Below, piece by piece: positions 39,351-48,671 of a stretch of DNA of 64,000 bases. A program made the position numbers and the translations under genes. Position 1 is the first letter of the stretch. The number at the start of each line of letters is the position of its first letter. Source of the DNA: Chryseobacterium sp. LAM-KRS1 (lineage in GTDB: Bacteria > Bacteroidota > Bacteroidia > Flavobacteriales > Weeksellaceae); NCBI RefSeq assembly GCF_013184525.1, contig NZ_JAAOIZ010000004.1, forward strand, positions 620,001-684,000. Direction: 5' to 3'. The notes under the pieces are model-generated. The model did not search any database, was not told the origin of the DNA, and saw only the letters and a list, made by a program, of their open reading frames with translations.

Positions 39351-41162
39351 ATGTTTAACATTGAAACGTTAAGGTCAAAATCCGTAACGGAATTGACTAA
39401 AATCTTAAAGGATTTAGGCGTTAAGGTTGCAAGAAACAGCTCTGAAAACGATAAAATTTTTGCTGTTCTTGATTTTCAAGCTTCTAACCCTAAAGTTACA
39501 AAAGATTATTTCAACACCACAGAGAACAGTATGAATACTGAAGACAAAACGGTGGAAAAAGAAACTAAAGCTCCTGCCAAGAAAGCCGCCCCAAAGAGGA
39601 CGGCAAAACCTAAAACGGAGGCAAAGGTTCCAACGCCATCAGAGACAGCAACAAAGGTTGAAGAAAAAACAGAAGAAAAAGAAACTGTCACTGAAACTCC
39701 AAAGCAGGAAGAAGTTACTTCAACTACAGAAGAAAATACTGCTTCACAGCAGCCACAAGCAAAGAAAAAAAGGAAAAGAGTTACTCCAAATACCAATACC
39801 ACTGAAGCTTCTGCTCAGGAAAGGACGGAAGTACAAAAAAACACAGATACTCAGGAATCTGCTCCGGCAGAAGAAAAGCAAGGTAATCCCCAAGCTCAGG
39901 CCAGACCTCAGAAAGGCCAGAACCATCCACAAAACGGTGGAAACTCTCACAAAAATCAGAACCAGAGCCAAAATAACCATAATCAGAATCAAAACAGACA
40001 TTCTGATAAGCAGGAAGAGCAACACGAATCTAAAAAAGAATTCCATTTTGATGGAATGGTAAGTATAGAAGGTGTGTTAGAAATTTTACCTGATAATTAT
40101 GGGTTTTTACGTTCTTCAGATTTTAGTTATATTTCTTCTCCGGATGATGTATATGTATCTACTGCACAGATCAGAAATTTCGGATTAAAAACCGGAGATA
40201 CAGTAAAAGGTATCGTAAGGCTTCCAAAAGAAGGTGAGAAATACTTTTCCTTATTAAAACCTACGGAGGTGAATGGCCGTGATCTGGCATTTATCAAAGA
40301 TCGGGTAGCATTTGAATACCTTACACCTCTTTTCCCGGAAGAAAAATTTAACCTTACAGGAAACAATTCAACCATTTCTACAAGAATTGTAGATCTGTTT
40401 GCTCCGATCGGAAAGGGGCAAAGAGCAATGATCGTTGCGCAGCCTAAAACAGGTAAGACCATGTTGCTTAAGGACATTGCCAATTCTATCGCAGCTAACC
40501 ATCCTGAAGTTTATATGATGGTTCTTCTTATCGATGAACGTCCTGAGGAAGTTACAGATATGGAAAGAAGTGTAAATGCAGAGGTAATTGCTTCTACATT
40601 TGATGAAGCAGCAGAAAAGCACGTTAAGGTTGCTAATCTTGTATTGGCAAAGGCTCAGAGAATGGTTGAGTGCGGTCATGATGTTGTTATTTTATTAGAT
40701 TCCATTACCAGATTAGCAAGAGCATACAATACGGTAACGCCGGCTTCTGGAAAGGTTCTTTCCGGAGGGGTTGATGCCAATGCTTTGCATAAGCCGAAGA
40801 GATTCTTCGGAGCAGCCAGAAAAATTGAAGGTGGTGGTTCCCTGACAATTATCGCTACAGCATTGATTGACACAGGTTCTAAAATGGACGAAGTTATCTT
40901 TGAAGAATTCAAGGGTACAGGTAATATGGAGCTTCAGTTGGATAGAAAAATTGCCAACAGAAGAATTTATCCTGCTATTGACCTTGTTTCTTCCAGTACA
41001 AGACGGGACGATCTTCTTCTGGATGAAGTAACTTCTCAGAGGATGTGGATCTTTAGAAAATATCTTTCTGAAATGAATCCTGTGGAAGCCATGGAATTCG
41101 TTAATAAAAATATCAAAGGAACTCTTAATAACGAAGAATTCCTGATGTCTATGAATAGATAG
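39351..41162 (+). CDS. rho: Transcription termination factor Rho with long disordered insertion
   Basis: This 603-residue hexameric RNA helicase ends transcription. Residues 1-48 resemble the Rho N-terminal helical domain ([20 protein letters not shown]). Residues about 55-230 are low-complexity: first Lys/Glu/Thr/Pro-rich, then Asn/Gln/His-rich from about 175. The RNA-binding cold-shock-like domain begins near 231 ([19 protein letters not shown]). The ATPase has Walker [13 protein letters not shown] near 365, [12 protein letters not shown], and [21 protein letters not shown]. coli Rho is 419 residues, so the extra length is the insertion, which is common in Bacteroidota. Such disordered Rho regions can drive condensate formation in Bacteroides. 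The same role here is inference. Confidence 0.97.
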   Translation: MFNIETLRSKSVTELTKILKDLGVKVARNSSENDKIFAVLDFQASNPKVTKDYFNTTENSMNTEDKTVEKETKAPAKKAAPKRTAKPKTEAKVPTPSETATKVEEKTEEKETVTETPKQEEVTSTTEENTASQQPQAKKKRKRVTPNTNTTEASAQERTEVQKNTDTQESAPAEEKQGNPQAQARPQKGQNHPQNGGNSHKNQNQSQNNHNQNQNRHSDKQEEQHESKKEFHFDGMVSIEGVLEILPDNYGFLRSSDFSYISSPDDVYVSTAQIRNFGLKTGDTVKGIVRLPKEGEKYFSLLKPTEVNGRDLAFIKDRVAFEYLTPLFPEEKFNLTGNNSTISTRIVDLFAPIGKGQRAMIVAQPKTGKTMLLKDIANSIAANHPEVYMMVLLIDERPEEVTDMERSVNAEVIASTFDEAAEKHVKVANLVLAKAQRMVECGHDVVILLDSITRLARAYNTVTPASGKVLSGGVDANALHKPKRFFGAARKIEGGGSLTIIATALIDTGSKMDEVIFEEFKGTGNMELQLDRKIANRRIYPAIDLVSSSTRRDDLLLDEVTSQRMWIFRKYLSEMNPVEAMEFVNKNIKGTLNNEEFLMSMNR

Positions 41163-41183
41163 ATTAATTTAATATTGTTAAAT

Positions 41184-41216
41184 AAAAAGCACGGGTTTTC
41201 ATAATCTGTGCTTTTT
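41184..41216 (+). terminator. Terminator after rho
   Basis: AAAAAGCACGG pairs with CTGTGCTTTTT (one G-U pair), with a loop of about 10 bases and a T-run. It starts 21 bases past the rho stop. Confidence 0.8.
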
Positions 41217-41281
41217 ACTTTTAAACAGGATGTGGAATATAATATATCAATGTTAAAGATTTATTAAAATAATACGCTATT

Positions 41282-41313
41282 TTTGATAATCGGTCAATTA
41301 TTGGCTAACTTTG
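41282..41313 (+). promoter_or_regulatory. Bacteroidota-type promoter for superoxide dismutase
   Basis: TTTG (41282-41285), 20 bases, then TAACTTTG (41306-41313) is a good fit to the -33/-7 consensus. It ends 25 bases before the ATG at 41339. Confidence 0.7.
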
Positions 41314-41338
41314 AAATATAACATTAAAAAATAAAATT

Positions 41339-41935
41339 ATGTCATTTGAATTACCAAAACTAGGATACGCGTACGATGCATTAGAACCAACTATTGATGC
41401 GAAAACAATGGAAATTCACTATACAAAGCATCATCAGGCTTATATAGATAATTTGAATAAAGCAATCGAGGGTACGGACCTGGCTGGAAAAACAATAGAA
41501 GAAATCTGCAAAACAGGAACAGATAAGCCTGCAGTAAGAAATAACGGAGGAGGACACTTTAACCATTCTTTATTCTGGGAAATTTTAACTCCGGGAGGAA
41601 GCAAAGAACCTGTAGGAAATGTAAAGGCTGCTATTGAAAACTATGGTGGTTTTGATAAATTTAAAACAGATTTCTCTGAGGCTGCTAAAACAAGATTTGG
41701 TTCAGGATGGGCATGGCTGATTAAAAATGCAGACGGTTCAGTTTCCGTGTCTTCTACTCCTAATCAGGACAACCCATTAATGCCTGTTGCAGATGTTAAG
41801 GGAACTCCGGTTTTAGGATTAGACGTTTGGGAGCATGCTTATTACCTAAACTATCAAAACAGAAGACCTGACTATGTTACAGCGTTTTTCGATGTAGTAA
41901 ACTGGGATAAAGTAGAGGAATTATTCAACAAATAG
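41339..41935 (+). CDS. sod: Superoxide dismutase, Fe/Mn family
   Basis: This 198-residue cytoplasmic enzyme has no signal peptide. Metal ligands are His27 ([10 protein letters not shown]), His75 ([11 protein letters not shown]), Asp161 and His165 ([14 protein letters not shown]). The active-site Gln appears at 142 in TPNQDNPL, and Gly is in the GGGH position. That pattern is of the manganese type, since iron enzymes usually carry the Gln near the second ligand, but Bacteroidota enzymes can be cambialistic. It removes superoxide. The gene stands alone with its own promoter. Its last 64 bases overlap the 3' end of the convergent DUF6146 frame. Confidence 0.96.
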   Translation: MSFELPKLGYAYDALEPTIDAKTMEIHYTKHHQAYIDNLNKAIEGTDLAGKTIEEICKTGTDKPAVRNNGGGHFNHSLFWEILTPGGSKEPVGNVKAAIENYGGFDKFKTDFSEAAKTRFGSGWAWLIKNADGSVSVSSTPNQDNPLMPVADVKGTPVLGLDVWEHAYYLNYQNRRPDYVTAFFDVVNWDKVEELFNK

Positions 41936-42414
41936 TTGATTGTTTCCAATAAAAATAAAAAAGGATCAGAAATTTTCTGATCCTTTTTTTTATAATATCT
42001 TGTGACATCACTTCCGCTCAAACCGTTCATTCGTAAACCGTATTTCCAATTGACGTAAGCGAAAACCTGGTAAAGTTTGTATTCAAACTTTAATCCGTAA
42101 TTTTCTTTTGGATCATAGCTGATCGACGATTCAATTACATTCCTATATCTTCCTGTATTATAATAGGAATTCCATTCACTGACCAGAATTATATTTCTTG
42201 ATTTTAAGTAAGACTCTGTGTATTGGTTCATCGGTTTTGCAATAGCATTTAAAAAATAATCATATTGAGTATCCAATACAGTGATATCCCACTCTCCATC
42301 GTCATTTTTGGCTGGTTTTATCTCAGATTTCTCTTTATCCGGTTTAGGTTTGTCCTGAGACAAACAGCTAAAAGGCAGACAAAACATGCATACTATTAAA
42401 ATCAGATTTTTCAT
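41872..42414 (-). CDS. DUF6146 family protein with 3' read-through extension
   Basis: I choose ATG 42414 (180 residues), since the frame to 42432 starts at TTG. The signal peptide [19 protein letters not shown] could be type II (lipobox-like PFSC). The body matches DUF6146: [56 protein letters not shown]. That family normally ends soon after the VNWKYG segment. Here the frame stays open through the sod terminator hairpin (encoding [14 protein letters not shown]) and into sod. An A8 run lies at the hairpin foot, and one more A would give a stop within eight codons. It is 30 bases downstream of the nuclease gene on the same strand. Function is unknown. Confidence 0.75.
   Translation of the reverse strand: MKNLILIVCMFCLPFSCLSQDKPKPDKEKSEIKPAKNDDGEWDITVLDTQYDYFLNAIAKPMNQYTESYLKSRNIILVSEWNSYYNTGRYRNVIESSISYDPKENYGLKFEYKLYQVFAYVNWKYGLRMNGLSGSDVTRYYKKKDQKISDPFLFLLETINYLLNNSSTLSQFTTSKNAVT
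41957..41989. terminator. Terminator between sod and DUF6146, inside the DUF6146 frame
   Basis: AAAAAAGGATCAGAAA (41957-41972) pairs with TTTTCTGATCCTTTTTT starting at 41973. A/T runs on both sides make it able to work in both directions. It lies 20 bases after the sod stop but upstream of the DUF6146 stop on the other strand. Confidence 0.85.
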
Positions 42415-42444
42415 ACTTATAAAGTTACGCAAAAAGTACTTTAG

Positions 42445-43632
42445 TTAGGGTTCCTTCTGAAGAACAACAAATGCTGGAAAATGGTCGCTATATCCTCCGG
42501 TAAACTGATCCCCATTCCAGGACCTGAAAGGATAACCTTTATAGTTTCCTTCTTTATTGACGAGATATGCGGGAGCATAAATTTCAGCCCTGTAAACAGA
42601 ATACTCTTTTGTTACCTGATCGGAAATAAGGTTTTTGGAGACAATGATCTGATCGAATAGGTTAGGTGCATCCTGATACGCCAGAGAAGCAACTCCTTTT
42701 TTGTATAGAGGATACATCAGATTCAGATAGGGGGTGTTGTCATTAAGATCTTTTGAATTGCCTACAGCTTTTAAGTGATTCTTTAAACTGGAACTTACCG
42801 GGTCATCATTAAAATCTCCCATTGCAAATAGCTTAGTAGAAGGATCTGCTGCCCGTACACTGTCCATTTGTTGTTTCAGAAGTACTGCTGCGGCATTTCT
42901 CTTAGGTAATGAGACCGCTTCTCCTCCTCTTCGGGAAGGCCAGTGATTCATAAAGAAAGCTACTTTTTCATTGTCTAAAAAACCTGTTACCACCAGGATG
43001 TCTCTTGTATATTCTCTTTTTCCGGTCTCATTGAAAATTTTTAATTCCTTTTTTAAAGAGTTCGTAACCGTAAATCTTCTCTTCTGATAGATCAATGCAA
43101 CATCAATTCCCCTGTAATCGTAAGAATTATAATGAATGATCCCATAATCATATTTAGCTAAAGCGGGTTCTTTGATAAGGTCCTGAATTACCTGCCTGTT
43201 TTCCACTTCTATAAGACCAACAACTGCGGGAGCTGTTTTTGTATACTGAGACCCAAGCTCAGAAATGACCTTTGCTTCATTGGCAAGTTTGGTTTTATAA
43301 ACTTTAGTATTATAGTTTTTAGAGCTTTTGGGGGTGAATTCTTCATATCCGCTTTGATATCTCACTGCTTTTTTTCCTTTTAACAAGCCATCACTCCACG
43401 GACCATCATACTTTTCAGCCTCCAGGAATCTGATTGAATCTAATGGGATACTCCGATGAAATGCAGGATTGCTTATTGCTTTAGTGCCATCAATATAATC
43501 AGCCGAAGGTATAGTATCAAATAAATTTTCCACATTCAAAAAACCTACTGCCGCTACCTTTCTTAGCTGGCCTTGCTGGGCAAAGGTAAACATTGAAAAA
43601 AAGAACATAAAAAGGCTTAAATTTTTTTTCAT
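42445..43632 (-). CDS. Secreted endonuclease/exonuclease/phosphatase family protein
   Basis: This 395-residue exported enzyme has signal peptide KKNLSLFMFFFSMFTFAQ. The EEP (DNase I-like) fold is shown by FLNVENLFDT, VGLIEVENR with the metal Glu, a central GIDVALIYQKRRF, FFMNHWPSRRGG, LFAMGDFNDDPVSSSL and the C-terminal GYSDHFPAFVVL catalytic His. Substrates in this family include DNA, RNA and phosphoesters. It is divergent from a TonB receptor plus DUF5689 lipoprotein pair, which suggests extracellular or periplasmic nucleic acid breakdown linked to uptake (inference). The DUF6146 gene lies downstream on the same strand. Confidence 0.9.
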   Translation of the reverse strand: MKKNLSLFMFFFSMFTFAQQGQLRKVAAVGFLNVENLFDTIPSADYIDGTKAISNPAFHRSIPLDSIRFLEAEKYDGPWSDGLLKGKKAVRYQSGYEEFTPKSSKNYNTKVYKTKLANEAKVISELGSQYTKTAPAVVGLIEVENRQVIQDLIKEPALAKYDYGIIHYNSYDYRGIDVALIYQKRRFTVTNSLKKELKIFNETGKREYTRDILVVTGFLDNEKVAFFMNHWPSRRGGEAVSLPKRNAAAVLLKQQMDSVRAADPSTKLFAMGDFNDDPVSSSLKNHLKAVGNSKDLNDNTPYLNLMYPLYKKGVASLAYQDAPNLFDQIIVSKNLISDQVTKEYSVYRAEIYAPAYLVNKEGNYKGYPFRSWNGDQFTGGYSDHFPAFVVLQKEP

Positions 43633-43854
43633 TTTGCGTCAAGATTAATAAGTAGACAATTGATTTATAACTCATTTCATCTTTAAATATAAGTAAATTT
43701 AAAATAATTGAACGGAGCGTTTAGCCGGATGCATTACAAAGCCGCAATATTAAGATAACATAATTTTAAAAGTATTTCAGATTATAAAAATTTGTTAAAT
43801 TTATATTTCCCTACTTTTTTAACGCGTTGAAAACTAAGGGAAAACTATAAAAAA

Positions 43855-43862
43855 TACATTTG
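43855..43862 (+). promoter_or_regulatory. Promoter box TACATTTG immediately before the TonB receptor start
   Basis: It matches TAnnTTTG and ends 3 bases before the ATG at 43866. If used, the transcript would start at or next to the start codon. Confidence 0.4.
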
Positions 43863-43865
43863 CTT

Positions 43866-46736
43866 ATGATTAAAAAATTATCATTAGTCTCTTTATTTAC
43901 TTTACTTCCGGCTTCTTATTATTTCGCGCAGACAACTGTGTTTGCTTATTTAAAAGATGCAGATGGAAAACCTATTGAAAGGGCAGAAGTAGATTTAAAA
44001 GGGAATGAAAATGATGTTACGGCAGACAAGATTGGCTACTTTCAATTTGTCGATTTGCAGCCCGGACATTACCAGATTGTTATTACAAAATCGAATTACG
44101 AAACCAAAGTTATGGAGTTCGATGTGACTCATGATGAAAAGAGGAAAGATTTGGGGGTTATTACCCTGTATTCTAATTTAACTAATGTTGATCAGGGATT
44201 GGCTATCATAGACAGTGATAATGACGACGACGGTAGCGGCAGCCAGACCTCCACGGTTGGACTTCTTCAATCATCCCAGGATGTATTCAGCAGAATCGCA
44301 GCGTTTGATTTAGGTTTTTACTGGTTTCGGCCCAGAGGAATTGACGGACGAATGGGAGAAACTATGTTAAACGGAGTTTCTATGATCAAGTCTGATAATG
44401 GAAACGTAGATTTTGGAAATTGGGGAGGACTTAATGAAGTGACGAGATACCCTGAAATTTCTGCGAACCATTCCCCATCAGAATACGCGTTTGGGGGAAA
44501 TAGTTCGGTCATTTACAAAAATACCAAGGCTAGTGAGTACAGGAAAGGGTTTCAGTTTACACAATCTCTTACCAATAGAAACTACAGAAACAGGACCTCC
44601 CTACGCTATAGCTCCGGGATGAATAAAAACGGGTGGGCATTTACAGTAATGGGAGCAAGAAGATGGGCGGAAGAAGGAATTCAGGAAGGAACATTTTACG
44701 ATGCATATGGAGCTTATTTGGGTATTGAAAAGAAATTCAATGACAAGCATAGTATGACCTTCAATTTTATTGGAGCTCCTTATCGAAGATCGACAGCAAG
44801 CCCAAGTACACAGGAAGTATATGATTACAGAGGAGTACATTATAATTCCTATTGGGGATATCAGGACGGTAAACAAAGAAGTGAAAGAGTGAGAAAGGGT
44901 TTTCAGCCGATATTCCAAATCCAGGATTTTTGGAAAATTGACAAGAAATCAAGTCTCTGGACTTCTGTCTCGTATCAGTTTGGAAAGGATAGAGGCTCGC
45001 GCTTGGACTGGCAGAATGTACAAAATCCGTCACCTACATACTACAGGAATTTGCCAAGTTATTATGATTCCTTAGACCCTAATGCATCGGTCGCTGTAGG
45101 AACTGGTGGAACGATGACGACTGCCCAGGATGCATATCAGACATCTTTGGCAGCCTGGACTTCCGGAGATCCGGGGATTACTCAGCTTAATTGGGATGCT
45201 CTTTACAAAAGGAATGGGCAACAGGCGGCAGGAACATATTACGGGCAGACGGGACGAAGGGCTTTATATTATCTGGTTGATGATGTAAGTAATGATAAGA
45301 TTTTTAATGCAGCAACACACTTTATCCACAATTTTAATGATACAACTAAGTTCCTATTGAATGTATCATATCAAAATTATAAATCAGAACAATATAGGGA
45401 AGTCAAGGATCTTTTAGGTGCCGATTTTGTTTTAAACCGGGATCCGTTTGCGGCAACCAATCAACCGGGAAAATCAGGATTGTTTAATGATGGGGAAGAG
45501 AATGTAACGAAAAAGGTCGGAGACAGAATGACTTACGATTATATTTTCAGAAGACAGGAAGTTAAAGTGAACCCGGGACTAAAATTTGCAACCGGAAAAT
45601 TTGATGTATTTGTTTCTGCTCTTGCAGGCTACTCAACATCCAGCAGGGAAGGATTATTCAATCATTATTTGTATAAAGACTCTAAAGGGAAAGGCCAGGA
45701 CTACAATTACTGGAATTATGGACTGAAAGGTCAGGTAATTTATAAACTGAATGGCAGGAACTTTCTGGTATACAATGGAGCATATTATTCGCAGGCTCCT
45801 TATCTGGAAGATCTCTTTATCAATCCCAGAGTAAACGGATCTGTAGCGCCTAATATTCAGAATATGGTAATCAATGCCAATGATATCAGCTATGTTATTT
45901 CTTCACCGTTTCTTAAGTTGAGGTTAACGGGATACTTGGTGAACACAAGCAATGAAACCACCGTGCAAAGGTTTTTTGCTGATGGTATTCAGTTAAGTAA
46001 TTCTGATGACCAGGGAAATGAAACTATTGTACAAAGTGCATTTGTAACGCAGGTAATGACCGACGTTAAAAGAAGAAATATGGGGGCAGAGCTGGGGTTA
46101 GACGTAAAGATTATTCCTACATTATCACTACAGGGGTTAGTAAGCCTTGGACAGTTTACCTATGAGAATGATCCTGTTACCTATTTTGCTTCCGACGCTT
46201 CAGGTATTTTTTCTAATGGACTTTCTTATATGAATTTAGGAAAGGCTTACATTAAAAATTATCGTCAGGGAGGGACTCCACAGCAGGCTTACTCTTTGGG
46301 GTTCAGATATAATTCTCCCAAATACTGGTGGTTCGGTGCCAACTGGAATTATTTTGATGATAATTATTTGGATCCATCCGCTCTGATAAGGACAGAATCA
46401 TTTGTTCAGAATAATGTTTCTTCAACTCCTTATATTAATCTTAGCGAATCTGAACTGAGAAGAGTGTTGCAACCCAATAAGCTGCCTTCTTCATTTTTTA
46501 TCAATGCTAATGCAGGAAAATCCTGGGTCATTGGTAAATATTACGTTTTGCTTTCAGCTTCGGTTAATAATATTTTGAACAATAAGAGGTATATCACCGG
46601 AGGCTTTGAGCAAACAAGAAATGCCAAATTCCCGGATTTTGTTCAGGATACAGACAGGGAGTTTACTTTATTTGGCCCAAAATACTGGTATACACAGGGA
46701 AGATCTTATTTCATTAACCTTCAGCTTAGATTTTAA
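43866..46736 (+). CDS. TonB-dependent receptor with carboxypeptidase-like regulatory domain
   Basis: I choose ATG 43866 (956 residues). The frame opens 6 bases earlier at TTG. The signal peptide IKKLSLVSLFTLLPASYYFAQ is followed by a CarboxypepD_reg-like domain (about 25-105: TVFAYLKDADGKPIERAEV, GYFQFVDLQPGHYQIVITK). The plug has RPRGIDGRMGETMLNGVSM, and the 22-strand barrel ends FINLQLRF. It lacks a SusD partner. Instead a DUF5689 lipoprotein gene starts 31 bases downstream. It would import a bulky substrate across the outer membrane with TonB energy. With the divergent EEP nuclease, nucleic acid fragments are a candidate substrate (inference). Confidence 0.93.
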   Translation: MIKKLSLVSLFTLLPASYYFAQTTVFAYLKDADGKPIERAEVDLKGNENDVTADKIGYFQFVDLQPGHYQIVITKSNYETKVMEFDVTHDEKRKDLGVITLYSNLTNVDQGLAIIDSDNDDDGSGSQTSTVGLLQSSQDVFSRIAAFDLGFYWFRPRGIDGRMGETMLNGVSMIKSDNGNVDFGNWGGLNEVTRYPEISANHSPSEYAFGGNSSVIYKNTKASEYRKGFQFTQSLTNRNYRNRTSLRYSSGMNKNGWAFTVMGARRWAEEGIQEGTFYDAYGAYLGIEKKFNDKHSMTFNFIGAPYRRSTASPSTQEVYDYRGVHYNSYWGYQDGKQRSERVRKGFQPIFQIQDFWKIDKKSSLWTSVSYQFGKDRGSRLDWQNVQNPSPTYYRNLPSYYDSLDPNASVAVGTGGTMTTAQDAYQTSLAAWTSGDPGITQLNWDALYKRNGQQAAGTYYGQTGRRALYYLVDDVSNDKIFNAATHFIHNFNDTTKFLLNVSYQNYKSEQYREVKDLLGADFVLNRDPFAATNQPGKSGLFNDGEENVTKKVGDRMTYDYIFRRQEVKVNPGLKFATGKFDVFVSALAGYSTSSREGLFNHYLYKDSKGKGQDYNYWNYGLKGQVIYKLNGRNFLVYNGAYYSQAPYLEDLFINPRVNGSVAPNIQNMVINANDISYVISSPFLKLRLTGYLVNTSNETTVQRFFADGIQLSNSDDQGNETIVQSAFVTQVMTDVKRRNMGAELGLDVKIIPTLSLQGLVSLGQFTYENDPVTYFASDASGIFSNGLSYMNLGKAYIKNYRQGGTPQQAYSLGFRYNSPKYWWFGANWNYFDDNYLDPSALIRTESFVQNNVSSTPYINLSESELRRVLQPNKLPSSFFINANAGKSWVIGKYYVLLSASVNNILNNKRYITGGFEQTRNAKFPDFVQDTDREFTLFGPKYWYTQGRSYFINLQLRF

Positions 46737-46767
46737 TTTCTATCATCCATTATTAAAAACAACAACA

Positions 46768-48075
46768 ATGAATATAAAAAAATACTTTAGTATAGTAATG
46801 GGAGTGGTTTTGGCAGCTTCTGTTACATCTTGCGTGCAAAAAGATGATTGGGAAACTCCACCCGTTAAGTGCACGAATAAATTTCCTGCGGTTACGATGA
46901 CTATGGCTGATTTTAAAGCCCAGGCTCCGTCGAGTGGTTATATTCTCATCAATACGGACCAGATTTTCGATGGTTATGTAGTGTCTTCAGATGAAAACGG
47001 CAATTTCTATAAAACGATTTCTTTTCAGGATAAACCTGAAAATCCTACCGTGGGATTACAAATTGAAGTAGATAGAGCAAATAATTATGCTGATTTCCCT
47101 GTGGGAGCCCATATCAGAATTAATGCAAAAGGATTAAGACTTGGACTTGACAGAGGAGTTGTGAAGATAGGCTCTGTGGATAATACTTATGCTATAGGAA
47201 GAATCCCGGGACCTTTACTGAGCAGATATATGTCTGGGGTATGTAATGGAAACGGACTTGATATTGCAACGTTAAAGCCTCTTGAATTGGCGAATCTGAA
47301 GTTGGCCCAGGATGCTAATTATCTGAATATGCTGGTGAAGGTTTCGAATGTTCAGTTTTCTGCTTCTGAGATGGGTAAGAAATACATAGATTATGTAGGT
47401 GGTGCAGGAGTAGATACTGATAGAAGTATCGTGGATGTCTTTGGAAATGCAACGAATATTAGAAATTCAGGGTTTTTTACTTCTGGCTCTGCTTTGATTC
47501 CTGAAGGAAAAGGGGAACTGACATTTGTAGTAAGCCGCTACAATTCTTCATGGCAAATGCTGATCAGAAGTTTGAACGATGTACAATTTACGGGGAAAAG
47601 GTTTTTCTTTGAAGGTTTTGATGGAAGTCTGGATGATAATTGGTTTGCTGTTAGTATCACAGGAGCGCAGGTATGGAATATTCAACAGTTTGGAAATCCA
47701 AAACCATGTGTAGTGATGAATGGTTTTTCCGGAGGTAATAATGTTAATGAGGACTGGCTGATTTCTAAACCAATTTCTTTGCAGGGCTTTACTTCGGCAG
47801 CTTTATCATTTGAAACTGACGCAAGATATAATGGTAACCCACTTGAAGTTTTTGTTACTGAAAACTACACCGGAAATCCATCGACAACAAACTGGGTGCC
47901 TTTATCTGCAATACTGGATACAAATGCGGCTGCGTTTAATACCTGGACTTATTCCGGAGATATTAATCTTAATACCTATGTTAATAAAAGTATTTCAATT
48001 GCATTTAAATATACCTCCACAACATCGGCTGCTGCCACCTGGGAGTTAGACAATGTTAGAGTAGTGGGTAATTAA
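46768..48075 (+). CDS. DUF5689 domain lipoprotein
   Basis: I choose ATG 46768 (435 residues). The frame opens to 46606, but that part overlaps the receptor gene and lacks a signal. The lipoprotein signal ends ASVTSC (Cys20). The DUF5689 region spans about 40-265: SGYILINTDQIFDGYVVSSD and FYKTISFQD, resembling OB-fold modules of extracellular nucleases such as YhcR. It continues with GAHIRINAKGLRLGLDRG and SLNDVQFTG. The rest (about 270-435) is a choice-of-anchor/beta-sandwich segment with FFEGFDGSLDDNWF, NEDWLISKPISL and TWELDNVRVVG. It is expected at the outer membrane as the surface partner of the upstream receptor. Confidence 0.88.
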   Translation: MNIKKYFSIVMGVVLAASVTSCVQKDDWETPPVKCTNKFPAVTMTMADFKAQAPSSGYILINTDQIFDGYVVSSDENGNFYKTISFQDKPENPTVGLQIEVDRANNYADFPVGAHIRINAKGLRLGLDRGVVKIGSVDNTYAIGRIPGPLLSRYMSGVCNGNGLDIATLKPLELANLKLAQDANYLNMLVKVSNVQFSASEMGKKYIDYVGGAGVDTDRSIVDVFGNATNIRNSGFFTSGSALIPEGKGELTFVVSRYNSSWQMLIRSLNDVQFTGKRFFFEGFDGSLDDNWFAVSITGAQVWNIQQFGNPKPCVVMNGFSGGNNVNEDWLISKPISLQGFTSAALSFETDARYNGNPLEVFVTENYTGNPSTTNWVPLSAILDTNAAAFNTWTYSGDINLNTYVNKSISIAFKYTSTTSAAATWELDNVRVVGN

Positions 48076-48100
48076 AAAACTACAATTTCTAAATAAAAAA

Positions 48101-48124
48101 GCCACTACAGATGTAGTGGCTTTC
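48101..48124. terminator. Bidirectional terminator after the DUF5689 gene
   Basis: GCCACTACA (48101-48109) pairs with TGTAGTGGC (48112-48120). A's precede it and TTT follows. It lies between the convergent DUF5689 and DUF6702 genes. Confidence 0.8.
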
Positions 48125-48142
48125 ATAATTTAAATTAACTCT

Positions 48143-48613
48143 TTAAAAAGATACTTCGTTCACTTCTTTCCCTCGTTGGAAATTCATTACTTTCTGACTT
48201 CCTTTATACGAGATAGTAACAATGTTACTCTGTTTTGGAAAGGCGCTTAGAAGGATCGTGTTTTTTATTTTCAAGGTATTGATATCTGAAACACCTCCGG
48301 TTTCAAAATATACCCATACAGTTTCTCCGCTTACCTGACTTCCTGTGAATGTTATTGTTTTTGGAGAGCCGTTGACGTACACATCAAAATTATTATTGAC
48401 ATATTTTTTTACTTCTGCCTCAAAACCTGCTGTATTCGGATTTATCTTAATAGCATCGGAAATATGACTCGTATTCATTTTCGTGGTGAACTTCAATGTT
48501 TTGCTTCCATCTATATAATCAACCTTAGTCATTGAAGAGAAAAAGTCTACATACATAAAACTCATTAACATAAAACATGTTAAAATTCCTGATATATATA
48601 AAAGTTTTTTCAT
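48143..48613 (-). CDS. DUF6702-like small exported protein
   Basis: I choose ATG 48613 (156 residues, KKLLYISGILTCFMLMSF as a signal or anchor). The body fits the layout I know for DUF6702: VDYIDGSKTLKFTTKMNTSH near the start, then VKKYVNNNFDVYVNGSPKTI, a central TVWVYFETGGVSD, then LKIKNTILLSAFPKQSNIV and YKGSQKVMNFQRGK. The usual members have a HPFYVS-like motif after the signal. Here that part is FMYVDFFSS, so it is diverged. It is predicted periplasmic, made of beta strands. Function is unknown. Confidence 0.72.
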   Translation of the reverse strand: MKKLLYISGILTCFMLMSFMYVDFFSSMTKVDYIDGSKTLKFTTKMNTSHISDAIKINPNTAGFEAEVKKYVNNNFDVYVNGSPKTITFTGSQVSGETVWVYFETGGVSDINTLKIKNTILLSAFPKQSNIVTISYKGSQKVMNFQRGKEVNEVSF

Positions 48614-48671
48614 CTTAATTAATAAATTTACAATCATAATTGTTCGTTATAAGTGACAAATAATATGCCAA

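Noticed and set aside
46606-46767. Upstream extension of the DUF5689 gene overlapping the TonB receptor
   Set aside because: The lipoprotein signal starts at ATG 46768, and the upstream part reads the receptor gene in another frame.
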